A program made the translations under genes and the position numbers. The notes below the pieces were generated by a model that searched no databases, was not told the origin of the DNA, and worked only from the letters and a program-made list of their open reading frames with translations. A DNA stretch of 64,000 nt from positions 401,804,249 through 401,868,248 of the forward strand of contig NC_061510.1 of assembly GCF_022539505.1 (NCBI RefSeq). The letters are read 5' to 3'. Positions 33,982 through 45,795 of this stretch are shown here, piece after piece. The stretch is from Lolium rigidum. Taxonomy: Eukaryota; Streptophyta; Magnoliopsida; Poales; Poaceae. Position 1 is the stretch's first letter; each line of letters opens with the position of its first letter.

Positions 33982-36032
33982 ACACTGGTACGACTTCAGC
34001 AAAAGAAATTTTACATCTTTTTCACAATAATCACAACCACACTAATAGCTTTATATTACGATAAAAGTTCTTTTTATAAAATCTAATTCATAATTTATCC
34101 ATGTTAACATTATAATAATTATAAGAGCATGGTAGAAAAGCGAGTGGCAAATAATTTTTCCATGGGTTTGCATGTGCAAAAGCTTGACCGTGTGTCTGTA
34201 TTATTTTAGCTAATATGCACTGCTGCTAGCAGATTTTGGCTCGAAATTAATAGTAAAAAATTAACATAAAGAAATAACCTATTGTGAAATATTGAATATT
34301 AAAATATGAAATATATGAAGTGAGCACCTGCTCCAAGACATTGTTTGATAAGATCATCAGATTCAGAATATTACTATACGATAATAAGGTGTAATCATGA
34401 ATTTTATATTCAATGTAGTCCACTAAGTTATGTAGAGCCCGTTTAAATTTAAAAAATTACAGTTCACTAAAACAATATCAACTAATTCCCTATTATAACT
34501 TCTAATCCGAAAAAACTCCAAACTACTAAAAACACTCGTAACAGTTTTCCTGCAGACCCAATAATGACTCCCAATATTTATGTCACCTCCCGGGAGAGCG
34601 AACCGCTCTTCTGAGACCTGAATGATCTATACACAATGGTGGTAGATGCACTGTGCTAGATACATAAGCTCTAAGGTTGTATTTCCGGTCGACATATGTG
34701 AAATATAGGCAATGTAGAGAAAATGCAATGTAGTCACAGCCTGGAAGCTTTGTAAAGTATCTCTCAATGACAAATATTCATTAAAGATGAGACAAGCTTC
34801 CAATAATTTTCTGTTGCATTGGATATGTAGTGATAACAAAAGTCTAATAATTTTCAAGAAATAATTTTCCCACTATGAATTTGTCTCCCAAGAATAAGCG
34901 GTAGACACATAAATCACATAATATGATGTACATGAAACCTGATACTTCCTAACCAGCATATTCATGGAGACGACCTAGGTGGAAGAAGCAGCTCCGGTGA
35001 GGCCGAATCCGGCCGCCTAGATTGAGGGCGCGACCGAATTGTACCTCCACGACGCATCCATGGCAGCCACTATCTCGAAGACTTCCGCCGCGGAAGAGTA
35101 CTTGGTCAATTCGTGAGATTTCACGAGCTAGCGTGGACAGCGGTCGCAGTGCGTGGACGAGTCGACCGAAGGTGATGGTGGAAGCTATCGGCAGCTGAGG
35201 GCAGCAGCAGATGGAAGCACGCGAGCTCGGGCGGGATTGGAAAATTTCAGCGTGCCAACTACTTCCGTGCGGATAGGGGTCACACTCAGTTCGGCCATGC
35301 AGCCCACATATGTGTATTTTTTCTGACCCCTTAAATTTTTTAAGGTTCGCGCATGTTTACGGGATCTGATTGGCGTCGATTTTCCACTTAAACTAACAAA
35401 GAGCAGTTATTTTTTAGTTCCGGCATGTTTACGGAATCTGCTAGAGTTGCTCTTAGATGGGTAACACCACTTGCGCAGGAGGATGAGACTAGCAAAAAAG
35501 TTCTATAGATTGATATGTCTTATTTAGTCTTGATTTCTTGCGCTTGCGTGGATTTAAAAAACTTTGATCAGGCCCCTCTCCTCCTTTATATAGATTTTTT
35601 GAATCCTTTATATAGAGGTGGAGAGGTGGTGGTTGACTTAGGATGCGTTTGGTTTAGATTGTAAACACATAATCTACATTCCTCTCCTCTTTTTCTTGTC
35701 GAAGCTGTGTGAGATTCAAGTACGTTCAAGCTATCTCCTACTATGCCGATGTCGGAGACGTGTCCGCGAAGGAACACGGGTATCACCGAACCCGAGAGGT
35801 TTGAACACAGGGGACTCAAGATCACGTCGCCGACTTCCAAAGGTGGGCACTGCAGAGAAGGACACGGCAGTTACCCAGGTTCAGGGCCCTCGGAGAGGTA
35901 AAACCCCTACGTCCTGCTTTGGTTTATGTATTGCAGGTCACAATAGAGAAGATGACCGCACATATATCTAGGGTTTGTGATCGCTCAGGATCGTCCCCCT
36001 CTATGCTAGCAAGGCTAGTCCTTTTATAGAGG

Positions 36033-37430
36033 CACTACTAGCAAAAGGCCTCTAGCTGCTAAGGTTGCCACCAACACATTCCATTTTAGGTACGTCGGTG
36101 CTATTTACCTCCTGCGCGCCACTATATAGGAGCGCCGGTGATGCTCCCTTACCGCCGGCGCACAACCATATTTGGTGCGCCGAGAGTAATGGTCGGCCAG
36201 GTTCGGGCCATGGAATATGGGCAGCTTCTCCTACTAGCGGCGAATTACCTCCGGCGCACCAATATGGTGGTGCGCCGGCAGTAGGAGGAGCTGCCATTTT
36301 TCATCCACACCCCCACCCCCCGTGGACCGCCTTTTCAGTTCTCAAAAAAAAGATTGAAAATTTTAAAAATAAAATCATTTGAAATGCCCATGTATTATGT
36401 CATGTAGTTTTAGTGAAAATTTTAAAAAATGAATTTTGATATATTATGCAAAATGGCGTCATTTTTCGGTAAAACGAGATTTCTGGTTGCATACGACCTC
36501 CGATGAAAAACTTTTTTATATCAAAATTTATCTACGCGAAATTTCCTATTCAAATTCAACGACCTCTGATCGTTTGGACAAAAAATGGATTTATCAAATT
36601 CAAAACAGAAACATGACTCCTTTTTTCAGGTTTTCGATTTCGATGAAAAAAATAAAATTACGCCCGTCGCACCAACTTACTAGGTGCGCTGGTGGTAACC
36701 TTAGGTATATAAGTTGAAACTGCGGGTCCTCCTCTTCCCCTTCCTCAATTCCCCGCTCTTCTCCTCTCCTCCTCTTCATCTCTTCCTCTTCCTCCACAAC
36801 GCCGTGTCCTTGGCCTCGAGCTCCACTAACCAAGAGCCACCGCCTCCTCCTCCTACCCCTCGGTCTCGAGCTCCTCCTCGCCTCGAGCTCCGGCGACCAC
36901 ATTGCCTCAAGATTTACACTACCAGGAAAAGGCCTATAGCTGCTAGCGCTACTGCTGGCGCACCATGTTTTGACCGCGCCGGTGGTAAATACTACCGGTG
37001 TACCATGTTTCGACCGTGCCGTTAATTGCCCAGTACCGCCGGCGAAGCAAAAATTTAGTGCGCCGAGGATAAAGTTAGAAGAGGTCCGGGCCAGATCAAA
37101 CAATGGAGCTCCCCTTACCCCCGGCGTGCCTCTATGGTTGTGCGCCGGTGGTATGGTGGTGCAGCGGTGGTAATTTTCTACCATTGGCGCACCACCATAG
37201 AGGCGCGCCGGGGGTAAGGGGAGGCACATATTTTCTCTCCACAACCCCCCCCCCGGGAACCGCCTTCTTAGTTTTGAAAGAAATTAAAGAAAACTATAGA
37301 AATTTCAAAAAATTAAATCCAGAGATGACCATGTGTTATGCCATCTAGTTTTAATGAAAATTTCAAAACATGAATCTCAATATATTATGCAAAATAGCGT
37401 TATATCAAAAAGTATATACACGGAATTTTG
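36033..37430. mobile_element. CACTA transposon debris, unit B
   Basis: Counterpart of the unit A debris with the same two CACTA-type ends (36033 and about 36917), the same sub-terminal repeats and palindrome. It was therefore part of the unit before duplication. Confidence 0.65.
37111..37221. repeat. Palindrome in CACTA debris, unit B
   Basis: Same hairpin as in unit A with a few mismatches between the arms (for example GGCGTGCC opposite GGCGCGCC). Confidence 0.75.
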
Positions 37431-37807
37431 TTGGTGTGTGTGTGTCACACGACCAATACCAATTATCAGTGGCGACATATTGGGGGCGTGTTGCCTAATC
37501 GTGAGATCATCTAAATTATGTCATACCCCTCCCGCTACCATCTCCGATTGGTCAATTATGTCACCTTCATCGTATGGTAACCCTCCCATGTCATTGGTCA
37601 CAGCTCTGTCTCTATTACGAGACTTCATCGGGGCTGATAAACAACATTGTTTCTAATCATCCAACCCAGATGTATGGAAGTTGTTTACGCTATGTTTTAC
37701 TACTAGGTTTATGTAATCTCAACTATGATTAAATTATGCCATTTAGAACCAAATAGTTTAAATCATGTTTTTGGAACTATGCTCCGTGTGGTGTATATAT
37801 TTTATTA

Positions 37808-38072
37808 TTATTGGGGTGGTTAGGCTTCTAGTGCCCTTCTTCCCTGCAGTAGAAACACTAAGTGCCAGGCTTAGGGTCAGCCTTGGGATTCCTAGGAGGC
37901 GCATCGGCTTTCTTGTCATCCTTATTGAAATCAACCTTTTTCTTAGGCTTGCCCTGTTTTTTGAAACTAGTGATCTTGTTGACCATCACCACTTGGTAAT
38001 CCTTCTTGATTCTACTTCAGCAGTTTTAAGCATTGATAAGAGTTTAGACAGTGTCTTCTTCATGCATTGCAT
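37808..38072 (-). pseudogene. Copia gag C-terminal fragment with zinc knuckle, unit B
   Basis: Counterpart of 21668-21932, starting at ATG 38072 with the same basic region and CFYC knuckle, and belonging to the LTR at 38573-40312. Further substitutions and frame changes. Confidence 0.62.
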
Positions 38073-38560
38073 GTTGTAGTTTATTACAAAGATAACCATT
38101 AGGCTCCTGCCGGTTGACATATTACATTAAGGATCATCTCATACAACAAACATAGTCACAATTACATAATGGCCATATCAAATCACATGCCCCTAAAAAA
38201 CAAGTTAGACGCCTTTAATTTTCTTTGTATGTTTTACGTGGCTTGGGACTTCGAATAAGAACCATTCTGCTTAAATACGAACATGAACCACAACATTGAT
38301 AAAAATATTATCAAGCCACCAATTATAAATTGAATCTCAACTATGGTGGGAGAGACAGACACCCGCAAAGCCACTTGTGCAATATAAGTTGCACGTCAAG
38401 CCTGTAGCAAGTCTCATATGCGTGGACATGTAAAATTATCCGGGCCGCTTCATCCCACCATGCCACAAGAAGTATACGAGAGAGAAGAGACAACAAAAGG
38501 AGTAACACCCATAAAACCATTATGTTCTACTCGTGCAACAAAATCTACGCATAGACACGA

Positions 38561-38571
38561 CTCTGATATCA
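38561..38571 (-). other. Primer binding site, tRNA-Met type, unit C
   Basis: Minus strand reads TGATATCAGAG, one mismatch from the tRNA-Met primer site seen in unit B, at the same spacing from the LTR. Confidence 0.72.
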
Positions 38572-38572
38572 C

Positions 38573-40312
38573 TGAAGGGTTTGTAGCATAGAAAACAAAA
38601 AAATTCTACTGCAAGAACGAGCAAAACCAAGATTCAATCTAGGAAAAAACCAAGATCTAATCTACTAGATTAAAGCAACGAGATCAGATCTATACATTTG
38701 CAGATCGCTAAGTGGAAATGATATTAAATCTCGTGGATGATGTAGTCGTTCACTTGCCGATCCCAAGATCGCGATTGTGATCCCTCCGATGCAGCAATTT
38801 TGCATCACCTAGGTACTCGGCCATACATATAACTCGATGTAGAGACCTCCTCCTCCTTTTTCTAGCAAGCGGGGAGATGTGGTACATGAGATCAAGTCCA
38901 GCAGCATGACGGCGTGGTGGTAGTGAAGAATTTCCGCGGACAAAACTTCACATATTTACGTTGGGTGGAAGAAAGTAAGAAAAGAGAGAAGCGAAGAGAG
39001 CAACCGACATCGGCCAAATCAGAATGGCCTGGCTTGCCCCTGGCATCCTTTTATAGATGCGTAGGCCGTGCGTAGCAAGCCCGACTTGTCTTGGGCGATT
39101 GGAAAGGCAGCAAGACACGATCGATGTGATCGATCGGCCAAGGTGCCATGCAACGATTGCTTCATTTGCGTTTACTGGCCTTGGGCGTGCTTCCGGCCGA
39201 CCTAGATGGCCGGTCCTTGCCCCCCTATTTTTCCTTTTCTTTTGCTTTTTTTTTCCTTTCATAGTTTGATAAATATGGGTTTCTTAGTTGACCCATTAGC
39301 AAATACCTCTTGGGATACTTTTAGCCTCACATTTATTTATACTAAATAAATATATATTAATAATTAATAATTCAATTAGTTAATAGATTTTTAATACTCT
39401 TCCCAGAGCAATTATGTAACTCTCCAAAACAATTTATTTAATCCCAAAACTACCCTAAGCAACATCGAAACCTAAAGTGTGTAACCCTACGGTTCGAGAA
39501 TGTGCAGACATGACTCAGACTCGTCTCCGATCAATTATTTATCAGCGACATATGGAGATCCGTAACGACTCGTACATATTCAAAGATGAACTATGTGATC
39601 GAATGAACCATATACATTCATTACCAATTCTCTTTGTCGCGCGATACTTTACTTATCCGAGATTCGATCATCGGTATCTTCATACCTAATTCAATCCCAT
39701 TACTGATAAGTACTATTTACTCGTTCCATGTTATGATATCCCTAGTGACATAGTCACATGCTTGAAAGCTAATTGGATACCATCCCTCCAAGAGGGCGTA
39801 GAGTAAATCTCTCCATCATTTGGATGGAAAAATCCCATGCTTGATCTATGAGCTTCAACTCTCACTTTCAGAATACCCATTGCCACCTTTATATCCACCC
39901 AATTATGATGTGATGTTTGATGCCGTCAAAGAATTCTTTAGGTGTTAGTGATACACGATCTCATGGTCGAAGAATTAGGTTACTATGCATTTGAGAGCTA
40001 CATCACAACGAACTTAATGACTTGATCTTATTGTTGTGCTTACTATGGGTGTGTGTTCATCCTATCATTCTCGTAATGACATGATCTTGTTACTAACAAC
40101 ATCTATTGTTCATGACCAGGAGATCTTGATCATCAATTAATCAACAAGCAGCTAGTTAAACAAGAGGCTCACTAGGGACTCCAGTTTATTTACAAAACAC
40201 ACATGTATTAATGTTTCTAGTTAATACAATTATAGCATGAGATATATTTATCAAAAACACAAAAATATAATAATAACCACTTTATTATTGACACTTGGGA
40301 ATATCTTGAACA
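38573..40312 (-). repeat. Copia LTR (BARE/Angela-like), complete, unit C
   Basis: Complete minus-strand LTR of about 1740 bp with the same TG and CA termini as the unit B copy, flanked by the same gag start on one side and the same primer site and leader on the other. Small indels and scattered substitutions separate it from the B copy. Confidence 0.78.
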
Positions 40313-40466
40313 CATTGGTCCAATTCTTTGCATCGGACTTGACGAATCCTTCGAGAGCTTCATACAGATTTGAAGTTTGGGCGAGAATCGCCATTATCTT
40401 CACTTTCCACAAAGAAAATCTTGTGGTGTAGTCCATCTGCGGTAGATCGAACTTCAAGGAAGACAT
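40313..40466 (-). pseudogene. Copia gag N-terminal fragment, unit C
   Basis: Same fragment as in units A and B: ATG at 40466, about 51 codons to the LTR start at 40312, and a primer-site-like sequence at 40493-40505. The junction with the LTR is at the identical base, so it predates the triplication. Confidence 0.7.
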
Positions 40467-41059
40467 TTCGAAAACCCTAGATTGAAAACATGGGCTTTGA
40501 TACCACTTGTTAAAAATGCGGCAGTCAAAGAACAAAGAACAAAAAGAAAATTACAACGGAGACACAAGATGGCGCTAGCCAGCAAAACTTCACTAAACCG
40601 GGGAGTGTTTACAAACGCCGTGAATTATATTATATTATGATAAACCATAGCCGGTGGCTTACAAGAGGTATATATAGATGATGAATATGATCCTTACGTA
40701 CCCGCCCACCAGCGTGCCTGCAGGGCACAACGTATGGTCTAACTTCATACTACGCTATGCTTCGGCCCAGGCCTACCCGGTGAAGGGCCTCGCTCATTTC
40801 GTCAGAAGTTAGCCTCTCTTTTGTAAGAATTTGGATCACAACATAACGAACTCCATATTGAGACAAATTCCATCTTGTAGCATGAACTTCAACCATCTCC
40901 TGAACAACAAAGAAAACACTTGCTAGCGCAAAACAACCACTTGGGTTAAATAGTTATACCAACCAAGCTCGATCAAAGCTCAAACTTGGCAACATGAACA
41001 TGCTCCGCTCGTCATTTAACATCCCTTTTATATGAATTTGGATTACAACATAACAGTAT

Positions 41060-41467
41060 GATCCCAGTGACCCTGATGAAGGAATCATTGTTGTTGCTTG
41101 CCATTTCCTGAAGTCGTTCGTCAGTCTCATCGAAGCAGAACTGCAGGCATACAAGGAAGGCCTAGAGATGACCTTAGAGCATTTAGACAAGCCTATCATT
41201 TTGGAGACCAACTGCCCTAGTGGCATCGGCAAAATGCTCAATGATGAAAGTAATAACCATTGCTAGCTTGCAGTTTTAGTTAATGAAGTTAAGAACTTGT
41301 GTAAGACATGGAGAGACTATCAGGTTAGGCATGTTAGCAGGGAGATGAATGGTATCAGTCACACCTTAGCAAAGTTGGGTTACACGTCTCAGCGTACCAA
41401 GGTCTGGTTCCACCACGGAGACATCATTAGAATGGCTTGTATTAAGGATGATACTCTGATGCCATAA
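41060..41467 (+). pseudogene. RNase H-like (RVT_3 type) domain remnant, unit C
   Basis: Best preserved copy: it retains EAELQA (EVELQA in A and B) and reads VSREMNGISHTLAKLGY. The internal TAG and the ETN substitution are shared with A and B, so inactivation predates the triplication. The stop is at 41465-41467. Confidence 0.65.
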
Positions 41468-41850
41468 TTAATAAAACTTTATTTTGCAAAAATCTATGCA
41501 TGTGCAAAAAGGTGCATAAGAGCATAGCAAGCAAGACATTGCTGGATTGATTTACTTTCTTTTGCCATGATGTATCAAAGTTGCGACATTTGAGATGTTC
41601 TCTTAGCATCAAACCAAGATCCGAATTTTATACTTAAGTGAACTTAGCCAACACAAAACATGACAAGTACCTCAATAATGATGGGCATGCTCTAAAGTCA
41701 TCTGATTACAAATAATAGTCTTCAACACAAAATAGGGTAAGGACATGAAGCTGGCTTTGCTACTCTATTGTATGCATTGCACAATTTGTTTCTCTTCTCC
41801 TTAATAAAAGTTCGGCAATTGGCCCTCCGAACATCAGGATGGTGACCTAC

Positions 41851-41939
41851 CTGACGATATCTGCTCGCTGACGCGATGAATGTATGAATACTGTTGTTCT
41901 CTTGGACCACTTGCGCATCGTTCAAAACTACTCTACCTG
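41851..41939 (-). pseudogene. Exon-like block, module I, unit C
   Basis: Same block as in units A and B. It is open, with an isoleucine-rich variant tail (HTFIASASRYRQ) and conserved splice-like edges. Confidence 0.4.
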
Positions 41940-43042
41940 CTGCAATAATAAACATGCAATATATATGACCCAAGAAAATGTATTTGACATATATATATAC
42001 TTAAGGATATTTGATAGTCAAAATAAAAAAAAGCTGCAGAAAACTAGTCAAATGCAGATACTTGCATCATAGACACATGCATGCAAAATATATACTCTTG
42101 TATGCACACATGTATTGAGGAGTTCTAGTGGTAAAGGTTTATTTAACACCCATACAAATTAACTCCATCATATACACAAACTAAAAAGTGATGTCTTGTT
42201 GGCTTAATTTATGTAACATTTTGAAAACCACCTCCAAAATTTTAAACCAACACCATGTTTGTTGGTCAAATTAATAGGGCAGTTACTTCAGTGACAACAA
42301 CCCTGGATGCTTTTTTCTTCAATCCGGTGACACAGGGCCATGTTAACACTTTTTTTATGTACCATAAATATATATTTTGGATCCATTTTATACAAGTAAG
42401 TCCAGACTTTTCTCTCAAATATATGCTCTATTTGCAAAACAGTATCACAAATGTCAAACAATATAATTAGATGAAAAATAAATGAGAAATTATAGAAAAT
42501 AAAATCGAAAGTTAATGGAATGCATCTTTTAGTAAATAGTTTATCGCTCTCGTCCTAAAGCCCATCACACATATGGTAATAGTTCACTAAATCAAAGAAA
42601 CATCGTAGATGATAACCTTAAATAACACACTACGACAACACAATCAATGAAAAATTTCTAGAGCATTGAAATATGGGTAAGAAGTCCAACTATGCAATAA
42701 CAACACTCTTAATTCCCTCAATAGAAAAATATACTGAAAATAAACTTGTCGATACCAGGTAAAAATATGGTGGAACATGGAGGACTATAAACAATTCAAT
42801 ATGGTTAACAGCCATATATATAATAAAGAGTATTATCTAAGGTGTTGATTTTGCTGCCTTCCCCTCCCTCTTATATAGTAGAGAGAAGGCCTAAGGGCTA
42901 TGAGAGATATCCACCCATCCAACTTCGATGGACCTGGTTCCCTCGACATGTATTCATCGCTCAAGCAACATGATGGTGAGGGAAGCCATTTCTCATATGG
43001 CTTGTACATAAAAGTATACAAGGCTTCTCCGCGCATGTCACG

Positions 43043-43309
43043 ATGGAGGGGCATAGTTGGATTGACTTGTTAGGGATGGAGCTTCACCCCATCTTGGCAT
43101 TGTTACCCTTGATGACACCGAGCAGTTGTTTGACTTGGTGTTCCGCCAGATTCGTTGATCTTGAGAGATTAGTAGGTATGGCTTTCATCCCTCACGGAGA
43201 TGACCATGTTGTAGATATTTTATCCCAGCGTACCACCATCACATCGGCGTGCTCTCCATCGCCATTATGGAGCACGCGAGGCTTGCACATTAGTAGACTG
43301 GCCCTGTAG
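43043..43309 (+). other. Conserved 88-codon open frame, module I, unit C
   Basis: Unit C counterpart of 4112-4378, same length and open, with several substitutions (for example LGMELHPILALLPL). Function is not recognised. Confidence 0.2.
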
Positions 43310-44361
43310 TGTCAACGATCATCTCATAAAAGTTGTTCTGATGCAGGTTATACTGATGGAATTGGGTAGGTCTCACTGTGATTCAACGGTGGTGTGCTTA
43401 GAGGTATTCAAGGGCAGATGCAAGAGATACACATGGGGCTCGTCCATGGAATACACACCACAGTGGCAAGTGACCCATCGCTTGCAACATGCCAAAAAAT
43501 GATGCCCAAGTTTGAGCATTAAGGTTTGATATTGGTGCTTTTTCAGATGTTCACATGCTCAGAGCATATATTTCAACTTACCTGGCGCAAGCCATGGTTA
43601 TGATAGAGAATGTTTTGGGACCTAGATGGGACTACATGTTTCATTCTTTAGATTCCATTTCGCATTTGTCTAATTTTGTTTCTATGGAAATGTCCAGAGA
43701 GTTCCACGTGTTATACACACTTTGATCTTCGGAGGAGCAGGTGTGTGCCAAAGAAAAAATCTAAATTGCATTTACAACAACTGTAACCATACTAATTCTT
43801 TTAAAATTACTTAAAACAATGCAGACAATATCCAGGCTAACAATATAATAAGTACAAGAGTGTGGTAGATAGATAAAAAACAAATAATCTGAATAGAAAA
43901 TATTATGTCCATGGATTGTGTCCGTCGGAAAGCTTGTCCCCATACGTTTGTATTCTAATAGTGAATGCAGGATGCCCCTAGCAGAAATTAAGACGGAATT
44001 AACAATTCCAGAACTGATAGAAATATCTCACTTATTGTGAAATAATAGATGTGAAAGGTATGCAACATATTCTCCATGCCTTTGGTTGATAGAAGATGAA
44101 TAGATTGAATATTTTAGGTGGTAATAGGGTGTAATCATGAAATTTCAAACCAGATCAGCTTATAACCAAATCTGGTTATCTCTTACAGTATAGTCTACTG
44201 ATTTATAACTTTTTTCAAAGATACAATAAATCTTGGCTTTCGTTGTATTGAGTTATATGGAAGTCGTTAAAATGTTGAAAAATGCGGGTCACTATAAGAG
44301 CCACATATTCCATTTGTTCCAAAATAACATATAAGGCGGTTCCGTAAGACATGTCTTCAAC

Positions 44362-44753
44362 GGAAATTCAATTCGGCTCCCGGATGCGTATGCTCCCTCT
44401 ACCAACAAAACATATTTCGAACTGTGGAAAAATTTAGACAAAAAATTCTACATGTACATCTCCATAATATATGTGTATGCGTCAATTTTCACGAAAAAAT
44501 AATATTTTTTGTGGCCTATGTAAAAAAGAAAAAACTTATCCTGTGAAAAGCATTGTTTTCAGCACTGAATTTTGTCTTTTTTACACACATCACATGATAA
44601 GTTCATTTTTTATGAAACGACTTTGTGAGCGTGTAGCACGTGAAGATGTACGTGCAGATTTTTTGTTTCAATTTTTTTAAAATTTAAAATACATGCAACA
44701 TGCATTTCAAAATATAGGGAGCATATGCTCCCATGTTCCAAAACACCACTCCC
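44362..44753. mobile_element. Single copy of the ~390 bp MITE, unit C
   Basis: Same element as 6899-7287 but at another place in the unit. It is flanked by a 10 bp direct repeat TGTCTTCAAC (44352-44361 and 44754-44763), which occurs once at the empty sites in unit A (about 5420) and unit B (about 30571). Confidence 0.82.
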
Positions 44754-44992
44754 TGTCTTCAACCAATAGTTACTCTACTGTATGTGGTGTGTGATGCATT
44801 AGATACATGTAGGGTTTATTCCCCGCAAAATAATAGTAGCTATAGTGATTACAAAAGACCAATAAACTTTAGAAAATAATTAATCAACTAATCTGTCTCT
44901 TTCTCTAGTGACATATCAGAGCTAGTGATTAAGCATTCACGGACATGGCAAACAGTCATCATCATTAACCAGATAGTAGGAGTACATATCTT

Positions 44993-45795
44993 CTAAGACG
45001 AAATTATACTTGTTGTATATAAGGAGGAGTAGGGATACACACGGGAGAGGCGCTGATCAGTTTCAAGGACCCGCTGATGGTGACCTGACTCCAAATTTAT
45101 GATGAACGAACACAGCGGCTCTGCCTGCAAGAAAATGGAATTCAAGTCCTTGGAGAACACGACAACCCACGGTCCCATCGAGGCGTCTAGGCTGTTCTCA
45201 TCATCAGAGTCAGAGTACCCTGTGTGCCCTAACTGAAAATGCAGAAGCCCATCGCCACCATGCTCATACTCATCAGGCTCATCCGAATCCTCATCATCAC
45301 CATTCTCATGGAATGGAAGGAGTTCCTAGAGCGTAACGACAACACGATCAGCCCAAGCAATAGCTTCCCACTAGGATAACACGACGTACGGAGCCACCGA
45401 TCACGCCGGCCAAACTTAGCTCAACATGCATGACGCGAGAACAAAGACCCTGCCGCGTATATCCACCGGCGTATCTGTGAGTATCAGCTCTTGCATCTCC
45501 ACGTCAATAAGTTCTAGGACCACGCTCTCCGCCTGGGTATTCCAGAACACGACATCATCGTTCTTGGAGATGGTGCTCAGTTTCCAGTCGAAGTAGTTTC
45601 CGATGCAGATAGTGTTCACCGCGGTGCCGCCCGAGCTTCCAGTCTTGGAGTTGTACACACACACGAAAGTCTGCACGGGCGCCATGGGCGAGTGCCATCC
45701 GCTAGGAGGCACGTCATTGTACGCGAAGACGACGTGGAACGGTGAAGAATGGAAGTCGCCGGTTGGCTTGGTCGGCGCCACAAATCCACGTGTTA
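44993..45795 (-). pseudogene. F-box-type protein pseudogene, unit C copy 1
   Basis: Unit C counterpart. It has a sense codon (VVVFSKDLNSIF) where the others have TAG, so the tail from 45178 to 44993 stays open. The first block also reads continuously from VAPTKPTGDFHSSPFHVVFA to LASCMLS. It is the most complete of the four copies. Still no F-box domain or credible start. Confidence 0.48.

Larger units (their letters stand above)
22856..38988. repeat. Tandem unit B of the segmental array
   Basis: Second direct copy of the unit, 16133 bp from the homologous point in A to that in C. Without the Helitron at 24887-27500 it is about 13.5 kb; about 0.33 kb of module I is hidden behind or lost at the N gap at 28957. 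It keeps the empty sites of the gypsy insertion (34622-34626), the MITE dimer (near 32030) and the C-copy MITE (near 30570). Confidence 0.9.

Noticed and set aside
36600..37244. 214-codon minus-strand frame in CACTA debris of unit B
   Set aside because: Low-complexity arginine/glutamate sequence over a purine-rich tract and palindrome; the unit A counterpart is broken.
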